Numbered from the stretch's first letter, positions 15,341 to 22,321 are shown. The stretch is DNA of 28,515 nucleotides from Nitrospira sp. UBA6493 (GCA_002435325.1 DJMJ01000035.1:1-28515), one strand, 5' to 3'. Program-made: numbers and translations. The notes: generated by a model from the letters alone, not told the origin.

Positions 15341-15621
15341 AAAAGAAAACGACGAAGTCGAGCGGCAATGTTTTTATTGATCTCGGGTTCGATCCGGATG
15401 AGGCCGCGGTCCTTCAACTGCGCTCTAGCCTGATGAGCGACCTTCGTCTCTATATTGAGAAACAGAAACTCACCCAGGCGGAAGCGGCCAATCGCTTAGG
15501 AATCGCCCAATCCCGCGTGTCCGATCTCGTGCGTGGTAAATGGGACAAGTTCAGCCTCGAAATGCTGATTACGCTCGAAGCCCGTCTGGGGCGTACTGTG
15601 CGGGTTGAGGTTGCAGCCTAA
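15337..15621 (+). CDS. HigA-family antitoxin, XRE-type helix-turn-helix
   Basis: The 94-residue protein carries a classic HTH segment, KLTQAEAANRLGIAQSRVSD followed by LVRGK, at about residues 44-68. An N-terminal part (VFIDLGFDPDEAAVLQLRSS) is typical of HigA2/HTH_37 antitoxins. It would neutralise the HigB-like toxin and repress the shared promoter by binding the palindrome at 14983-14998. Unlike the toxin, it has a Shine-Dalgarno (GGAGA at 15326-15330) correctly placed before its ATG, which could favour antitoxin synthesis over toxin synthesis. The stop is followed by a short intergenic stretch before the convergent methyltransferase gene. Confidence 0.92.
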   Translation: MKKKTTKSSGNVFIDLGFDPDEAAVLQLRSSLMSDLRLYIEKQKLTQAEAANRLGIAQSRVSDLVRGKWDKFSLEMLITLEARLGRTVRVEVAA

Positions 15622-15637
15622 TGAGCGCTACATGAAC

Positions 15638-15656
15638 GGAGGATGATTCTTCCTCC
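15638..15656. terminator. Short hairpin between convergent genes, possible weak terminator
   Basis: GGAGGA (15638-15643) and TCCTCC (15651-15656) can form a 6-bp stem with a 7-nt loop. It sits between the antitoxin stop and the end of the convergent methyltransferase gene. No T-run follows on either strand, so intrinsic termination is doubtful. Confidence 0.25.
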
Positions 15657-15725
15657 CCCCCCCTCTCTGCTGAGGGTGGCCTAGTTGGCGAGCACAGGGA
15701 ACCGATCAGGCGACCTGCAACCCCT

Positions 15726-17216
15726 CTATTTCTGCGAATACCACCGATACCCCTTGGTCTCGGTGAACTGGGCTTTCGGGGCGCCGCCGGGCTTTTCCAG
15801 CAGCAGCACTTTGAAGTCGATGAGGCCGAACCAGGCGGGATCGACCACGTCGTGGTAGTGCGCGCCGTGGATCTTGGGGAGCACGTCACCGAGGGCCTGC
15901 TTCAGCTCGCTCTCGGTGTAGGCGCGGACGGTGAAGGGCTTGTTCATGGCTTGGCAGAATCGTTGGATGGTATAGGCCGCTCCGGTACAGAGTACTTTCG
16001 TATCAGGCTTCATAGCGAGGAATTGGGGGAGCGAGAGGTAGTGTTCTTGGAAGCCCAGCCAGCGCACGGCCTGTTTTAAATGGGAATATTGCACTTCATA
16101 CTCGGTATGGCCTGGAAGCTTCACCGGCGCGGGCCAGCCTTCTTCAATGCCGAATTCCGTCAGGAAGGCGTGGCCTCCCGGCTTCAGCACCCGCCAGAGT
16201 TCGGCGACGAAGCGGATGGGGCCAAGGTTGAAGATGACGTCGTCCGGTGGATTGGCTTCAATCGGAAGGCGGAGCCTTCTGATCCAATCCAAGGCTTCCT
16301 GGTGCTGTTCAGTTTCGCCCTTATTGGTCAGCAATTCCTGGCGTGTCAGTTTGACCGGCGTCATGTCGGCCATATTTTCGTTGTCGATGACGAGATCGAC
16401 CGAGTTGTCCGTGAAGGGCAGCGCTTCGGCGTTCGCTCTCGTTCCGAGGCCGCCCCAGCCGCCTTCTTTGGCGCGTTTCGTTTGGAGCTTCAAGAACGGG
16501 TTGGTGATGTCGAGCGAGATGTACTTAATCGTTTGTCTCTCGAAGGGGAGTAATTCTTTGCCGAGCTCGCGCGCGACGTAGCCGAGCCCGCCGCCGATTT
16601 CGACCATCACTTTAGGCTTTGGATTAAACCACCCTAGTTTGCGCAGTTGCCGCATGAGGAGCCGGCCATAGGTGAGCCCGGCCAGCGCTTCGTTGGGTTC
16701 GCGGAAGAGGTGCGAGACAGTGGTTTCGATCAGGTCGAAGTGGCCGTCGTCTTCGGCGCTGTGGGTCAGCTCGTGATGATGGAAGTCTTCCAGGTGTTCT
16801 TCGCCCTCGAATTCTTCCTGCCCGGACCAGCCTTCGCGAATTTGCTGGAGCAGGATATCCCACTTGGCCTTGTGCCGATGGCCGCCCGGCGGCTCTGTGC
16901 CGAAGTAGCAGAGGGAGTAGTTCGGAGTGGCCCAGCGCTCCAGATGCCATTGGCCCGGCTGGCCGTCCGGTCCGCAGACTTTGTTGCCGTATTTTTCGAG
17001 CAGCGCGCCGACGGTGATGTGGCCGTTCATCGACTTGAGCATTTCAATGCCGGTCAGATTCAGCCGGATCAGCGGAAAATTGTCATCGAGCGGCGCGAGC
17101 CAGTATTCGTCTTCGCGATGTTGATAGGCGACGAGGTCGGGAATATGCCAGGCGAGGAGATTCAGCGTCTCGCCGGTCAGTTGGAGCGGTTCTTGGACTG
17201 CAGCTACGGGCTTCAT
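15726..17216 (-). CDS. SAM-dependent methyltransferase with PqqD-like N-terminal segment
   Basis: The 496-residue protein has three parts. Residues about 15-80 (HREDEYWLAPLDDNFPLIRL, NLTGIEMLKSMNGHITVGAL, LEKYG) resemble PqqD-like domains, with the L-N-x-T-G-x-x-x-L-x-x-x-x-G-x-x-T-V pattern. PqqD-like domains act as peptide-recognition elements in RiPP pathways. A linker rich in Glu/His (EEFEGEEHLEDFHHHELTH) follows. The C-terminal half is a class I methyltransferase: motif I VEIGGGLGY (residues 205-213), LPFTDNSVDLVID, and ELWRVLKPGGHAFLTEFG. The substrate is unknown; both a peptide and a lipid or cofactor are possible. A weak promoter (TTGCGA, 18 nt, TAGGCT) lies upstream. The 3' end is one copy of the direct repeat flanking the toxin-antitoxin pair. 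The cupredoxin gene lies 89 nt upstream on the same strand. Confidence 0.83.
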   Translation of the reverse strand: MKPVAAVQEPLQLTGETLNLLAWHIPDLVAYQHREDEYWLAPLDDNFPLIRLNLTGIEMLKSMNGHITVGALLEKYGNKVCGPDGQPGQWHLERWATPNYSLCYFGTEPPGGHRHKAKWDILLQQIREGWSGQEEFEGEEHLEDFHHHELTHSAEDDGHFDLIETTVSHLFREPNEALAGLTYGRLLMRQLRKLGWFNPKPKVMVEIGGGLGYVARELGKELLPFERQTIKYISLDITNPFLKLQTKRAKEGGWGGLGTRANAEALPFTDNSVDLVIDNENMADMTPVKLTRQELLTNKGETEQHQEALDWIRRLRLPIEANPPDDVIFNLGPIRFVAELWRVLKPGGHAFLTEFGIEEGWPAPVKLPGHTEYEVQYSHLKQAVRWLGFQEHYLSLPQFLAMKPDTKVLCTGAAYTIQRFCQAMNKPFTVRAYTESELKQALGDVLPKIHGAHYHDVVDPAWFGLIDFKVLLLEKPGGAPKAQFTETKGYRWYSQK

Positions 17217-17305
17217 GGCGTGCGATCATCCCTCATGGGAAGGCGCAGCCTACAGGAGCGACCGGTGCTCTCGCAAGACCCGGATCGGTTGGAAATGACG
17301 TTGCG

Positions 17306-17683
17306 CTAGAGCTGTGAAGAGCCTGCCGCCGTGTCAGTCACTGTGAGCACCCCCCGCATAATGGGATGGATGCGGCAGTGGTACGCATAGCGGCCTGGGG
17401 GAAGGCCCTGAATATCGAACCGTTCCCCCGGGGGAATGGTGCCGGAGTCAAAATAGCACGGGCTGCCGTCTTCGACGCAGCTATTGTGGGTCACGGTATG
17501 GTGCGTGGGGGTGGGATTATCCCAGCGGATGGGGCTGCCGCTGGTAACGGTTGCCCGAACCGGCGCGAAATAGGGCGAGCCGTCCTCGATCATGATGAGG
17601 GTGTATGGGGGAGTGGCGGCGGTGGGCCAGGCCAGTCCCATAATGGCCAGGCTGCCGATCATGATGCTCAGGAACCATTTCAC
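17306..17683 (-). CDS. Secreted cupredoxin (plastocyanin-like) with type 1 copper site
   Basis: The 125-residue protein has a signal peptide (KWFLSIMIGSLAIMGLAWPT, cleavage probably after A-T-A or nearby). A single cupredoxin domain follows, with the expected copper ligands: a histidine in P-T-H-H-T-V-T-H (His61 or His62), then Cys103, His106 and Met109 in YHCRIHPIMRGVLTV. Cys69 and Cys76 (C-V-E-D-G-S-P-C) may form a disulfide. Such proteins carry electrons in the periplasm. The start is GTG: AAAGGAG (minus strand, 17700-17694) lies 10 nt upstream, and no better ATG gives a signal peptide. It is transcribed toward the methyltransferase, but the 89-nt gap leaves co-transcription uncertain. Confidence 0.9.
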   Translation of the reverse strand: MKWFLSIMIGSLAIMGLAWPTAATPPYTLIMIEDGSPYFAPVRATVTSGSPIRWDNPTPTHHTVTHNSCVEDGSPCYFDSGTIPPGERFDIQGLPPGRYAYHCRIHPIMRGVLTVTDTAAGSSQL

Positions 17684-18018
17684 GGTGTATCGACTCCTTT
17701 GCTCCGGCTCATTCTATTAAGAGACACGTTTGTCCTAAACGATTCGTGTTGCCAGGATTGATTCTCGATCAAGTTTACCATGGGTTGGACCGTTATCGGC
17801 TAGCCCGTCGGGTTCTTGCGGCTGGAAAAATTTATCGGTTTTGTTCAGCGGGGGGAGGATTGATGGGGTGGAGCCGAGGTCATGAGGCAGAACTTTAGGG
17901 AGAATCTGAGGGATTGCGTCCGGCGAATGCCCTGGTTGCAAGAGGCTATAGGTTCATGCTAGATGGAGGCCGCAATGCGAGACGCCAGGCGTTGTGGACT
18001 CTACGAGGAGGAATACTG
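17684..18018. other. Intergenic region between divergent cupredoxin and histone-like genes (335 bp)
   Basis: No convincing gene is present; the open frame from 17914 is only an upstream extension of the histone-like gene. The stretch holds the cupredoxin Shine-Dalgarno (17694-17700), an odd-spaced inverted repeat TTGAT-N5-ATCAA (17758-17772), a promoter candidate at 17936-17965 and the Shine-Dalgarno of the next gene (18006-18011). Confidence 0.6.
17936..17965 (+). promoter_or_regulatory. Possible extended -10 promoter of the histone-like gene
   Basis: TTGCAA (17936-17941) is followed after 18 nt by TAGATG (17960-17965), with TG one base before the -10. The layout resembles the promoter at 3395-3424. 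It would give a leader of about 47 nt. The -10 match is weak. Confidence 0.35.
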
Positions 18019-18549
18019 ATGGCGAAGGTTAAGAAGAAAGCCGCGAAGAAGTCATCGGGAAAAGCAAAGGCCAAGCCGACGGCGAAGAAGACGGTAGCGA
18101 AGAAGGCGGTCAAGAAGCGGGCTGCGGTCAAGCGTGCCAAGCCGGCGCCAAAGAAAGCTGCCGCCAAGAAGAAGCCTGCCTTGAAAAAGGCTGTGGCCGC
18201 GAAAAAGCCAGCCATCAAGAAAAAACCAGCGGTCAAGAAAAAGCCGGTGGCCAAGAAGGCGGCTGCGGAGCCGAGTAAGCCTCTGGCGCCTGCTCAGAAG
18301 GTGGCCGCTTCTCTCGTTGAGGAGGCTCCACGAAAGCCTGTGGCGGCGATGCCGATGGCTATCGAGGAACCAAAAGAAGTCGAGCTCGATGAGGACCTCG
18401 CCGACGAGGAGTTGGAAATAGAGGATGAGATCGAAGAGGATATGCAGGAAGATCTCGCGCTCGATGCAAGCGACGATGACGAGGATGTCGACTTTCTTGA
18501 TAAATCCGAAGAGCTGCTCGACGACTCCGACGATTATCGAAATAATTAG
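18019..18549 (+). CDS. Histone H1-like lysine-rich protein with acidic C-terminal tail
   Basis: The 176-residue protein is split by charge. Residues 1 to about 92 are Lys/Ala/Pro repeats of the AAKK/PAVKKK kind (MAKVKKKAAKKSSGKAKAKP at the start), like the C-terminal tail of histone H1 and bacterial H1-like proteins. Residues about 115-176 are dominated by Asp and Glu (EVELDEDLADEELEIEDEIE, then DASDDDEDVDFLDKSEELLD). The basic part should bind DNA or RNA without sequence specificity; the acidic part may self-shield or bind partners. There is no fold or signal peptide. The start is fixed by AGGAGG at 18006-18011, 7 nt before the ATG; the frame extends back to 17914 but lacks support. Low-complexity repeats make length variation between strains likely. 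Confidence 0.85.
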   Translation: MAKVKKKAAKKSSGKAKAKPTAKKTVAKKAVKKRAAVKRAKPAPKKAAAKKKPALKKAVAAKKPAIKKKPAVKKKPVAKKAAAEPSKPLAPAQKVAASLVEEAPRKPVAAMPMAIEEPKEVELDEDLADEELEIEDEIEEDMQEDLALDASDDDEDVDFLDKSEELLDDSDDYRNN

Positions 18550-18643
18550 TGATCGGCCGGTCTGCTTAAGGTCTGGTGTGTAGTGTGGACCGGGGTCTGA
18601 GAAGGGTTGTTGTGTCGTTGCCGAATGGGCCTCAGCTAGCCAC

Positions 18644-19096
18644 ATGAGTCATTTTTTGTTTGTGGCCGGCACGCTCCGTGAGCGGAGTTCGATCGAGAGT
18701 GCGGAGCTGCAATTGTCCCATGGTTTGTGGGGCTGTTGCACGGCTCTGATTCGTGACAATCTGACCAAGTTGCTGACGCCAGAATCCCATGCCTTGGTGT
18801 ATGTGCTGAAGGCGGGAATCTGTGCGGATGTGGCCATTACCTCGCCTGTGTTCTCGTTGCAAGAGATGGATGAGTTCCTTCGAGATGATTTTAAGACCGA
18901 AGCACGATTCGGTTTTGTCCGTGTCGCATTGACGAAGCAGTGGACCTCTTCTACTCAGTACACGCATGCCCTGTTACAGAAGATTCTCCAGATTCCGGAT
19001 CAGGCGGAGCTCAGCCGGCGATTGAGCCTTGGGATGCATGGGTTGACGGAGCAGGAGTATCGGGCCATCGTCGAAGGGCTGGAGACGGTTTCCTAG
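18644..19096 (+). CDS. Hypothetical protein (150 aa)
   Basis: I do not recognise this protein. It has no clear signal peptide, although the N-terminus (MSHFLFVAGTLRERSS) is mildly hydrophobic. The sequence alternates short strands and helices (SHALVYVLKAGICADVAITS; SLQEMDEFLRDDF; FGFVRVALTKQW) and ends with helical segments (THALLQKILQIPDQAELSRR; LTEQEYRAIVEGLETVS). No metal-binding or catalytic motif is evident. There is no Shine-Dalgarno before the ATG at 18644, and no convincing promoter, so the start is less certain than for its neighbours. Coding character is supported by ordinary composition and fit between two genes. Confidence 0.65.
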   Translation: MSHFLFVAGTLRERSSIESAELQLSHGLWGCCTALIRDNLTKLLTPESHALVYVLKAGICADVAITSPVFSLQEMDEFLRDDFKTEARFGFVRVALTKQWTSSTQYTHALLQKILQIPDQAELSRRLSLGMHGLTEQEYRAIVEGLETVS

Positions 19097-19160
19097 CCCT
19101 CCTCCTGTTCGCAGCTCTTCCATTCAGGTCTCGCTCAGCCACGGTCCCTCATCGATCACC

Positions 19161-19189
19161 TTGCCTTGTCAGAGGGCATTTCGTATAAC
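19161..19189 (+). promoter_or_regulatory. Sigma70-type promoter, leaderless architecture
   Basis: TTGCCT (19161-19166) and TATAAC (19184-19189) are separated by 17 nt. The -10 ends 7 nt before the ATG at 19197. Both hexamers equal those of the scpA promoter at 20344-20373. Confidence 0.6.
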
Positions 19190-19196
19190 GGCGACC

Positions 19197-20303
19197 ATGA
19201 CGATGTTGAAATCCCGGTTCCTGTCTTCGTCTGCTTTCGGCACGGTGATCGTGGCGGTAGGGATGGTCCTGCTTGTTTCGATCGGGCAGGTGGAGGCCGC
19301 TTGTACGGTTGAAGCTTCACCTATCGGGAGACTTGGCCCGCTGACGGTTCATCTTGGTGTGGACTGTACTGTCGCCGAGCGGGAAGCGAAGGCCGTCTCT
19401 GCGGCGGCGGTCATGAAGGCCATCACGCAGGAGCAGGCGGTCGATCTGGTTGGGGTGATCGTGCAAGGCGATCTCATCTTCGATCAACTGCCATTGTATC
19501 ACTCGCAGATGCCGAAGGGGCTTACGTCGGAGCAGGAGGCGGCGCTCAGCGCGCTGGATGCGGACGAATTGCGTGTGGTCCCGGGGCCGATCACGATTCG
19601 CGATTCGATTGTCCAGGGGGCGCTGCGCCATCGGTCTGTGAAGGGCACGTTACAGTTCGCCGGCGCTGTTGATTTGCAGGGCACGCAGTTCAAGGAGGGG
19701 GTGGATCTTTCTCGGGCAGTATTTCAGGGATTGGTCACCCTCGATCGGGCGAGATTTGAGCGAGAATCCTATTTTATCAGGGGGCAATTTGCAGAGGCCG
19801 TTCACTGTGTCGAGACGCGGTTCGGTCCGCATACGAGGTTTCATCGGTCGGTTTTTCGTGGAGCGGTCGATTGTCAGGGGAGTCTTTTTGACGGCATGGC
19901 GGAATTTTTAGAAGTGATTTTCGAGCAACCGGTTCAGTTTGATCGGGCGCGGTTTGGGCTTGGAACGGGGTTTTCCGGATCGCAATTCAAGAAGGCCACG
20001 AGCTTTGCCGACGCGATTTTTAGCCGGGAGGCGTTCTTTGGATTTGCGGTGTTTTCCGGGAATGTCCAGTTTGCCGGAGCCCAATTTCTTCAAACCGCCG
20101 ATTTCTCCAACGCGGAGTTCAAGCGTGGGGAGGATCTTTCCAAGGTACGATTCGATCAGCCGCCGACGATGACCGGCGCAAAAGGGGTTTCGCAAGAAGG
20201 GCAGGGAAAGGGGGGGGAATCCCCAGCCCTGCAGTATGGCGTAACGCTCTTTTTTCTCCTCATCGCCGCGGTATTAGGCGCCTATGCCGTCAAGATGAAG
20301 TAA
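19197..20303 (+). CDS. Exported pentapeptide-type repeat protein with C-terminal membrane segment
   Basis: The 368-residue protein starts with a hydrophobic export signal (FGTVIVAVGMVLLVSIGQVE, then AAC). Then comes a domain with a V-x-G repeat (VDLVGVIVQGDLIFDQLPLY). From about residue 155 to 321 there is a long array with Phe every five residues: LQFAGAVDLQGTQF, VDLSRAVFQGLVTLDRARF, VQFDRARFGLGTGFSGSQF, ATSFADAIFSREAFFGFAVF, VQFAGAQFLQTADFSNAEF. This is the pentapeptide-repeat pattern, expected to form a right-handed quadrilateral beta-helix. The C-terminus is a membrane segment (YGVTLFFLLIAAVLGAYAV) with a Lys tail, so the helix would be held on the outer face of the inner membrane. The function is unknown. 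The start at ATG 19197 is chosen over 19161, which lies inside the predicted promoter. Confidence 0.83.
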   Translation: MTMLKSRFLSSSAFGTVIVAVGMVLLVSIGQVEAACTVEASPIGRLGPLTVHLGVDCTVAEREAKAVSAAAVMKAITQEQAVDLVGVIVQGDLIFDQLPLYHSQMPKGLTSEQEAALSALDADELRVVPGPITIRDSIVQGALRHRSVKGTLQFAGAVDLQGTQFKEGVDLSRAVFQGLVTLDRARFERESYFIRGQFAEAVHCVETRFGPHTRFHRSVFRGAVDCQGSLFDGMAEFLEVIFEQPVQFDRARFGLGTGFSGSQFKKATSFADAIFSREAFFGFAVFSGNVQFAGAQFLQTADFSNAEFKRGEDLSKVRFDQPPTMTGAKGVSQEGQGKGGESPALQYGVTLFFLLIAAVLGAYAVKMK

Positions 20304-20343
20304 ATCAGTATGTTAGCTTGACCCACCATATATAGTTTCAGGC

Positions 20344-20373
20344 TTGCCTCACCCCACTATAAATTGGTATAAC
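20344..20373 (+). promoter_or_regulatory. scpA promoter, leaderless architecture
   Basis: TTGCCT (20344-20349) and TATAAC (20368-20373) are separated by 18 nt. The -10 ends 7 nt before the GTG start at 20381, and no Shine-Dalgarno is present. Confidence 0.6.
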
Positions 20374-20380
20374 GCCACCC

Positions 20381-21190
20381 GTGGAGCAACATACCGACGG
20401 GTTCGCACAGACTGAACTTCCCTACCAGGTCCGCATCGAGAATTTCGAGGGACCGCTGGATCTGCTGCTGCATCTCATCAAGAAAAGCGAAATCAATATC
20501 TACGATATTCCCATCGCCATGATTGCCCAGCAATATCTGGAGTATGTCGAGGCGATGAAGGAATTGAATTTGAACGTCGCCGGGGAGTTTCTTGTCATGG
20601 CCGCGACGCTCTTGCAGATTAAGTCGAAGATGCTGCTGCCGGCCGATGAGGCGGCGGAGGATGAAGAAGACGGCCCCGATCCGCGTGAAGAATTGGTCCG
20701 GCGCCTGTTGGAATATAAGACCTATAAAGAAGCGGCCCGCCAGCTTGATGGCCAGGAAAAAATGTGGCGCGAAATCTTCAGCCGTGAGCCCGGTCCGCCC
20801 GTCGAAGTGGAGTCCGATGATACGCTCCTGGAGAATGTGAGTCTGTTTGATTTGGTGGATGCGCTCAATGGCATCATGCAGCGCAATCCCGCGGGAAAGA
20901 AACTGATCGAGATCATTCCCGATAATCTGACGGTTCGCGAACGGATGAATGTGATTCTGGAAACGCTCGAAGGCAAGGAATCCGTGGCGTTTGCCGCGCT
21001 GTTCGAAGAATCCTGCCATCGGCTGGTGATCATCGTCACATTCCTGGCTTTGCTGGAGCTGATTCGGCTGCGTGTCGCGCGGGTGTTTCAGGGAGAAACG
21101 TTCGGCCCGATCCTGGTGTCGCGGGCGTTCTCGCTGGTGCCCGATCCTGCCGAGCTGGACGATTCGGATGCTGAATGGAGGGGGACATGA
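20381..21190 (+). CDS. scpA: Segregation and condensation protein A (ScpA kleisin)
   Basis: ScpA is the kleisin subunit that bridges SMC heads and binds ScpB in the bacterial condensin. The 269-residue protein shows the N-terminal SMC-contacting block VRIENFEGPLDLLLHLIKKS followed by EINIYDIPIAMIAQQYLEYV. It also has the helical core with EFLVMAATLLQIKSKMLLP, an acidic linker (DEAAEDEEDGPDPREELV) and a C-terminal winged-helix region (VIIVTFLALLELIRLRVARV). The start is GTG at 20381; the next in-frame ATG would delete the SMC-binding block. It has no Shine-Dalgarno and a promoter 7 nt upstream. Its TGA overlaps the scpB start (ATGA at 21187-21190), the usual coupled scpAB order. Confidence 0.96.
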   Translation: MEQHTDGFAQTELPYQVRIENFEGPLDLLLHLIKKSEINIYDIPIAMIAQQYLEYVEAMKELNLNVAGEFLVMAATLLQIKSKMLLPADEAAEDEEDGPDPREELVRRLLEYKTYKEAARQLDGQEKMWREIFSREPGPPVEVESDDTLLENVSLFDLVDALNGIMQRNPAGKKLIEIIPDNLTVRERMNVILETLEGKESVAFAALFEESCHRLVIIVTFLALLELIRLRVARVFQGETFGPILVSRAFSLVPDPAELDDSDAEWRGT

Positions 21191-22191
21191 CGCCCATGAC
21201 CGACGAAATGACCGAAGTCACCGCTGGGCCGGAAGCCAGCCCGGTTGTGGATGTTCCGGAAACGCTCGAACTCACTGTCGTTGATGCGTCTCTTGAGCAG
21301 GCTGCGGCCGTTCAGGCGATCGCTGAGCGGGAGCTCAAAGGTATTCTGGAATCATTGTTGTTCGTGTCTCCTGAGCCGGTGTCCGTACAACGGTTGCTCG
21401 CCGTGATCGGGGATGTGAGCAAGGCGGATCTGGTGCGTGCGCTTCAGAGCCTCGGGCAGGATTTGGAGCAAGAGGGCCGTGGTGTGCGGCTGGCTGAGAT
21501 TGCCGGCGGGTACCGACTAGTGACCAAGCAGGAGTATGCGTCCTGGATCAAGCGATTGGATAAGGCCAAATCCGCGGCCAAGCTGTCCCGGTCGGCGCTC
21601 GAATCGTTGGCAATCATCGCCTACAAGCAGCCGATCGTGAAGTCGGAGATTGAGGAAATTCGCGGCGTAGAGACCTCCGGGGTCGTGCGGACATTGCTGG
21701 AGCGGAAGCTGGTGCGTATTGTGGGCCGCAAAGAAGTGCCGGGCCGCCCGATCATGTATGGCACCACAAAATTCTTTCTCGAGCATTTCGGGCTGAATGA
21801 TCTCTCGCAGCTGCCGCCCTTGCGCGAGTTCAAAGAGCTGGGCGAGTCGGAGCAGTCGATGTTGCCGATGGGTGAGGCGGAGGTGCTGGTCGTGGAGGGC
21901 GAAGTGCCGGCGGTCGAATCGGCCGCGCAGCAGGGTCTGTTGGGTGAACAGGATGACGCATCGGTTGATGTGGCGGAAGCCCCCGATGTGCTCACGGCCG
22001 AAGCCAATGTCATTGGCGACGTGGTCGGCGCGGGTGTTCATGAAACCATGGACGATCAGGATGCGCGAGCTCAATCGGCGGAAGAAGAGCCGGCCTGTCT
22101 CCAGAATGATATGCCGGAAGAAGCGTCTCAGATTGCCAATGCTGTGAAGGTAGACAGTGAGTTGGTTGGTGAGTCTGTCGAGCAAGTCTAG
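21187..22191 (+). CDS. scpB: Segregation and condensation protein B (ScpB) with long acidic C-terminal extension
   Basis: ScpB dimers bind ScpA and regulate SMC-ScpAB condensin. The protein has 334 residues, against roughly 170-200 for typical ScpB. The core at about residues 45-212 has both winged helices: LKGILESLLFVSPEPVSVQR, RGVRLAEIAGGYRLVTKQEY, SALESLAIIAYKQPIVKSEI, EEIRGVETSGVVRTLLERKL and GRPIMYGTTKFFLEHFGL. Beyond LPPLREF the last 119 or so residues are acidic and low in complexity (VVEGEVPAVESAAQQG, AEEEPACLQNDMPEEAS), with no recognised domain. ATG 21187 is preferred: it overlaps the scpA stop and GGAGG at 21177-21181 sits 5 nt before it. ATG 21175 would place that sequence inside the gene. 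Confidence 0.95.
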   Translation: MTPMTDEMTEVTAGPEASPVVDVPETLELTVVDASLEQAAAVQAIAERELKGILESLLFVSPEPVSVQRLLAVIGDVSKADLVRALQSLGQDLEQEGRGVRLAEIAGGYRLVTKQEYASWIKRLDKAKSAAKLSRSALESLAIIAYKQPIVKSEIEEIRGVETSGVVRTLLERKLVRIVGRKEVPGRPIMYGTTKFFLEHFGLNDLSQLPPLREFKELGESEQSMLPMGEAEVLVVEGEVPAVESAAQQGLLGEQDDASVDVAEAPDVLTAEANVIGDVVGAGVHETMDDQDARAQSAEEEPACLQNDMPEEASQIANAVKVDSELVGESVEQV

Positions 22192-22291
22192 TCCTGTAGG
22201 CTGTGCCGGTTTCCTAATCCAGGCGTGCCCTATGCCCAGTCTAGTGGTGGTGACGACGGGGGAACATGCAGATTCCGCGGCAGTCCTCGCC

Positions 22292-22321
22292 TTGACTCTG
22301 TTTCAAGCCCTTTGTTAGACT
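22292..22321 (+). promoter_or_regulatory. Probable extended -10 promoter of the NHL-repeat gene
   Basis: TTGACT (22292-22297) and TAGACT (22316-22321) are separated by 18 nt, with TG one base before the -10. It would give a leader of about 70 nt to the ATG at 22399, within the 207-bp gap after scpB. Confidence 0.5.

Larger units (their letters stand above)
14849..15838. repeat. Direct repeat pair (14849-14960 and 15726-15838) flanking the toxin-antitoxin pair
   Basis: The two copies are in the same orientation, about 112 and 113 bp long, and nearly 90% identical by eye. The right copy is the functional 3' end of the methyltransferase gene. The segment between them (14961-15725) holds only the promoter, toxin and antitoxin genes and a short tail. 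No inverted terminal repeats or transposase are present. Confidence 0.8.

Noticed and set aside
17758..17772. Inverted repeat TTGAT-N5-ATCAA resembling an FNR/CRP-family site upstream of the cupredoxin gene
   Set aside because: The FNR consensus needs a 4-nt spacer; here it is 5. No promoter of the right distance could be fitted to it.
17914..18018. Upstream extension of the histone-like gene by 35 codons
   Set aside because: The strong AGGAGG lies before ATG 18019, the extension has no Lys-rich character, and it crosses a promoter candidate.
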